Shown: piece by piece, positions 43,134-44,399 of the stretch
How the letters are laid out: each line of letters begins with the position of its first letter
Numbering within the stretch: position 1 is the stretch's first letter
Origin: an uncultured Clostridium sp.
GTDB taxonomy: Bacteria; Bacillota; Clostridia; TANB77; CAG-508
Reading direction: 5' to 3'
Assembly: GCA_948471055.1 (NCBI GenBank)
Contig: CAOKQZ010000015.1
Coordinates: forward strand, 1-44,399
DNA length: 44,399 nt
The notes under the pieces: model-generated
What the model was told of the DNA's origin: nothing
The model's input: the letters and a program-made list of their open reading frames with translations, nothing else
Database searches by the model: none
Translations under genes and position numbers: made by a program

Positions 43134-44276
43134 ATGTTAAAAATAACGATATTAGCTTTACATTTGTCGGCAGGGGGAACCGAAAAATCAGTTGCTACGA
43201 TTAGTAATATGCTTGCCAAACGATGTGAAATAGAAATTATTTCAAATTATAAATTAGAGGAAACACCAGCCTTTGAAATTGATGATAGAGTAAAAATTCG
43301 CTATTTAATGCCAAACTTAAAACCAAATGCAAAGGAATTTAAAATGGCAGTGAAAAGCTTTAAAATAGGAACAGCACTAAAGGAAGGAATAAAGGCTCTT
43401 CGCATTTTATATTTAAGAAAAGCTCTTATGAAAAAAGAAATTAAAAAGTTAGATTGCGATATTGCGATTTCAACAAGGTATCTTTATACGAAATTATTGG
43501 GGAAATATGGGAATAAACGCATTATTAAAGTTGCACAAGAACATAATGATAATGGTAAGAAAGGCTATATTCGAAAAAACGTAAAATCACTTAAAAATAT
43601 TGATTATTTAATGCCAGTTTCAAAACATTTAATGGAAGTCTATGAAGAAAAATTAAAGAAAAAGCAAACCGAATGTGTGTATATACCACATTGTTTAAAT
43701 ACATATCCAGAAAAAGTATCTGAGTTAGAAGAAAAGAATATTGTTTCCATTGGAAGGTTATCGAGCGAAAAAGGATTTTTGGATTTAGTAGACGTGTTTG
43801 AAATGGTAAGTAAAAAACACCCAGATTGGCGTTTAACCATTGTAGGAGAGGGAAAAGAACGAGAAAAAATAGAAGAACAAATAAAAGAAAAGAACTTATA
43901 TGACAAAATTACATTAGTCGGTTTAAAAAACGAGGAAGAGTTAGCCAATATATTACTAGAGTCCTCAATGTATGTAATGACTTCTTTTTATGAAAGCTTT
44001 GGACTAGTACTAATTGAAGCCGAAAGTTTTGGTATTCCCCTTTTAGCCTTTGACTGTGCAAAAGGACCAAATGAAATTATCCAAACTGGAAGAAATGGTT
44101 TCTTAGTACCAAACCGCAACAAAAAACTAATGGCAAACCGTATCAATGAACTAATTGAAAACAAAGGCTTAAGAAGACAAATTGGAATAGGAGCAAGAGA
44201 AGACTCTACAAAATACAAAATGGAAAATATCGAAAAAATTTGGTACAAATTTATTGAAAGAATGATTACATCGTAA
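43134..44276 (+). CDS. Glycosyltransferase, GT4 family
   Basis: GT-B fold retaining transferase, 380 residues. TILALHLSAGGTEKSVATIS is the N-terminal Gly-rich loop; IVSIGRLSSEKGFLDLVDVF, LTIVGEGKEREKIEEQI and SFYESFGLVLIEAESFGIPL (E-x7-E) are hallmark stretches, followed by GPNEIIQTGRNGFLV. AGGAG lies before the ATG. Fourth transferase of the cluster; the cluster probably continues beyond the window. Confidence 0.92.
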   Translation: MLKITILALHLSAGGTEKSVATISNMLAKRCEIEIISNYKLEETPAFEIDDRVKIRYLMPNLKPNAKEFKMAVKSFKIGTALKEGIKALRILYLRKALMKKEIKKLDCDIAISTRYLYTKLLGKYGNKRIIKVAQEHNDNGKKGYIRKNVKSLKNIDYLMPVSKHLMEVYEEKLKKKQTECVYIPHCLNTYPEKVSELEEKNIVSIGRLSSEKGFLDLVDVFEMVSKKHPDWRLTIVGEGKEREKIEEQIKEKNLYDKITLVGLKNEEELANILLESSMYVMTSFYESFGLVLIEAESFGIPLLAFDCAKGPNEIIQTGRNGFLVPNRNKKLMANRINELIENKGLRRQIGIGAREDSTKYKMENIEKIWYKFIERMITS

Positions 44277-44399
44277 TATTTAGTAGACAATGGTTATTGA
44301 TTATTTTAGTAAAATATGTTATATTTATAATATAGTAAGCAATAATTTTATATAAATTACATATAATAATATTGCTACTAGGTAGCATAAAAAAGTGGT
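44277..44399. other. AT-rich intergenic end of the window
   Basis: No gene is visible. The sequence TTGATTATTTTAGTAAAATATGT and the following AT-rich bases may contain a promoter for genes beyond the window, but no confident box pair is assigned. Confidence 0.5.

Overview
The window is AT-rich DNA of a low-GC Bacillota, most likely an uncultivated spore-forming member of the Clostridia. The evidence is spoIIM-xerD, a yicC-remA-rpoZ-gmk cluster, hrcA-grpE-dnaK-dnaJ under paired CIRCE operators, thyX, strong AGGAGG ribosome sites and sigma-A type promoters. The lineage call rests on gene content only. No rRNA, tRNA or CRISPR array is seen.

Layout. 1-6780 is an accessory island. It holds the 3' end of a group II intron, a broken tyrosine integrase, an AlbA_2/HATPase regulator-like gene followed by an OLD-type ATPase/TOPRIM nuclease (a plausible defence pair), a SEC-C remnant, a small Rossmann-like protein and a RhuM protein. 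6815-16302 carries CapA, an mgtA-type P-type ATPase, TrhA/hemolysin III, a GIY-YIG protein and a uracil module (permease behind a leader terminator, then upp). 16363-22888 is the heat-shock operon plus a Y-family polymerase. 23028-31548 holds small membrane or unknown proteins, an endonuclease Q-like PHP protein, spoIIM-xerD, a decayed DUF559 gene between long inverted repeats, rsmE and yicC. 31561-38012 is largely housekeeping (remA, rpoZ, gmk, a TetR regulator, thyX, greA, a VanW lipoprotein, rpmE). 38477 to the window end is a polysaccharide cluster: two GT4 and two GT2 glycosyltransferases and an O-antigen ligase/polymerase-like membrane protein.

Main observation. Eight otherwise well-preserved genes on both strands (mgtA, hrcA, spoIIM, yicC, a TetR regulator, an unknown gene at 35234, vanW and the O-antigen polymerase) are each split by apparent frameshifts. 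At all ten shift points the in-frame codon is CGG, and skipping its C (a +1 shift) restores the conserved protein by reading the next three bases as a glycine codon GGN. vanW needs three such shifts in succession, and each lies on a CGG that is in frame only after the previous shift. In-frame CGG is otherwise almost absent: I found four, all in three lineage-specific hypothetical genes. This suggests that CGG is a poorly decoded codon at which ribosomes shift +1 across the genome. Systematic sequencing error is the main competing explanation.

A second theme is dispersed palindromic repeats. There are at least three families: GTAGGGG...CCCCTAC hairpins, a small ATCGCC-TTT-GGCGAT hairpin, and a CCCTTTAACAAG-type repeat that flanks the DUF559 remnant and also occurs alone. 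One small hairpin sits inside the DUF559 coding sequence, which indicates that it moved there.
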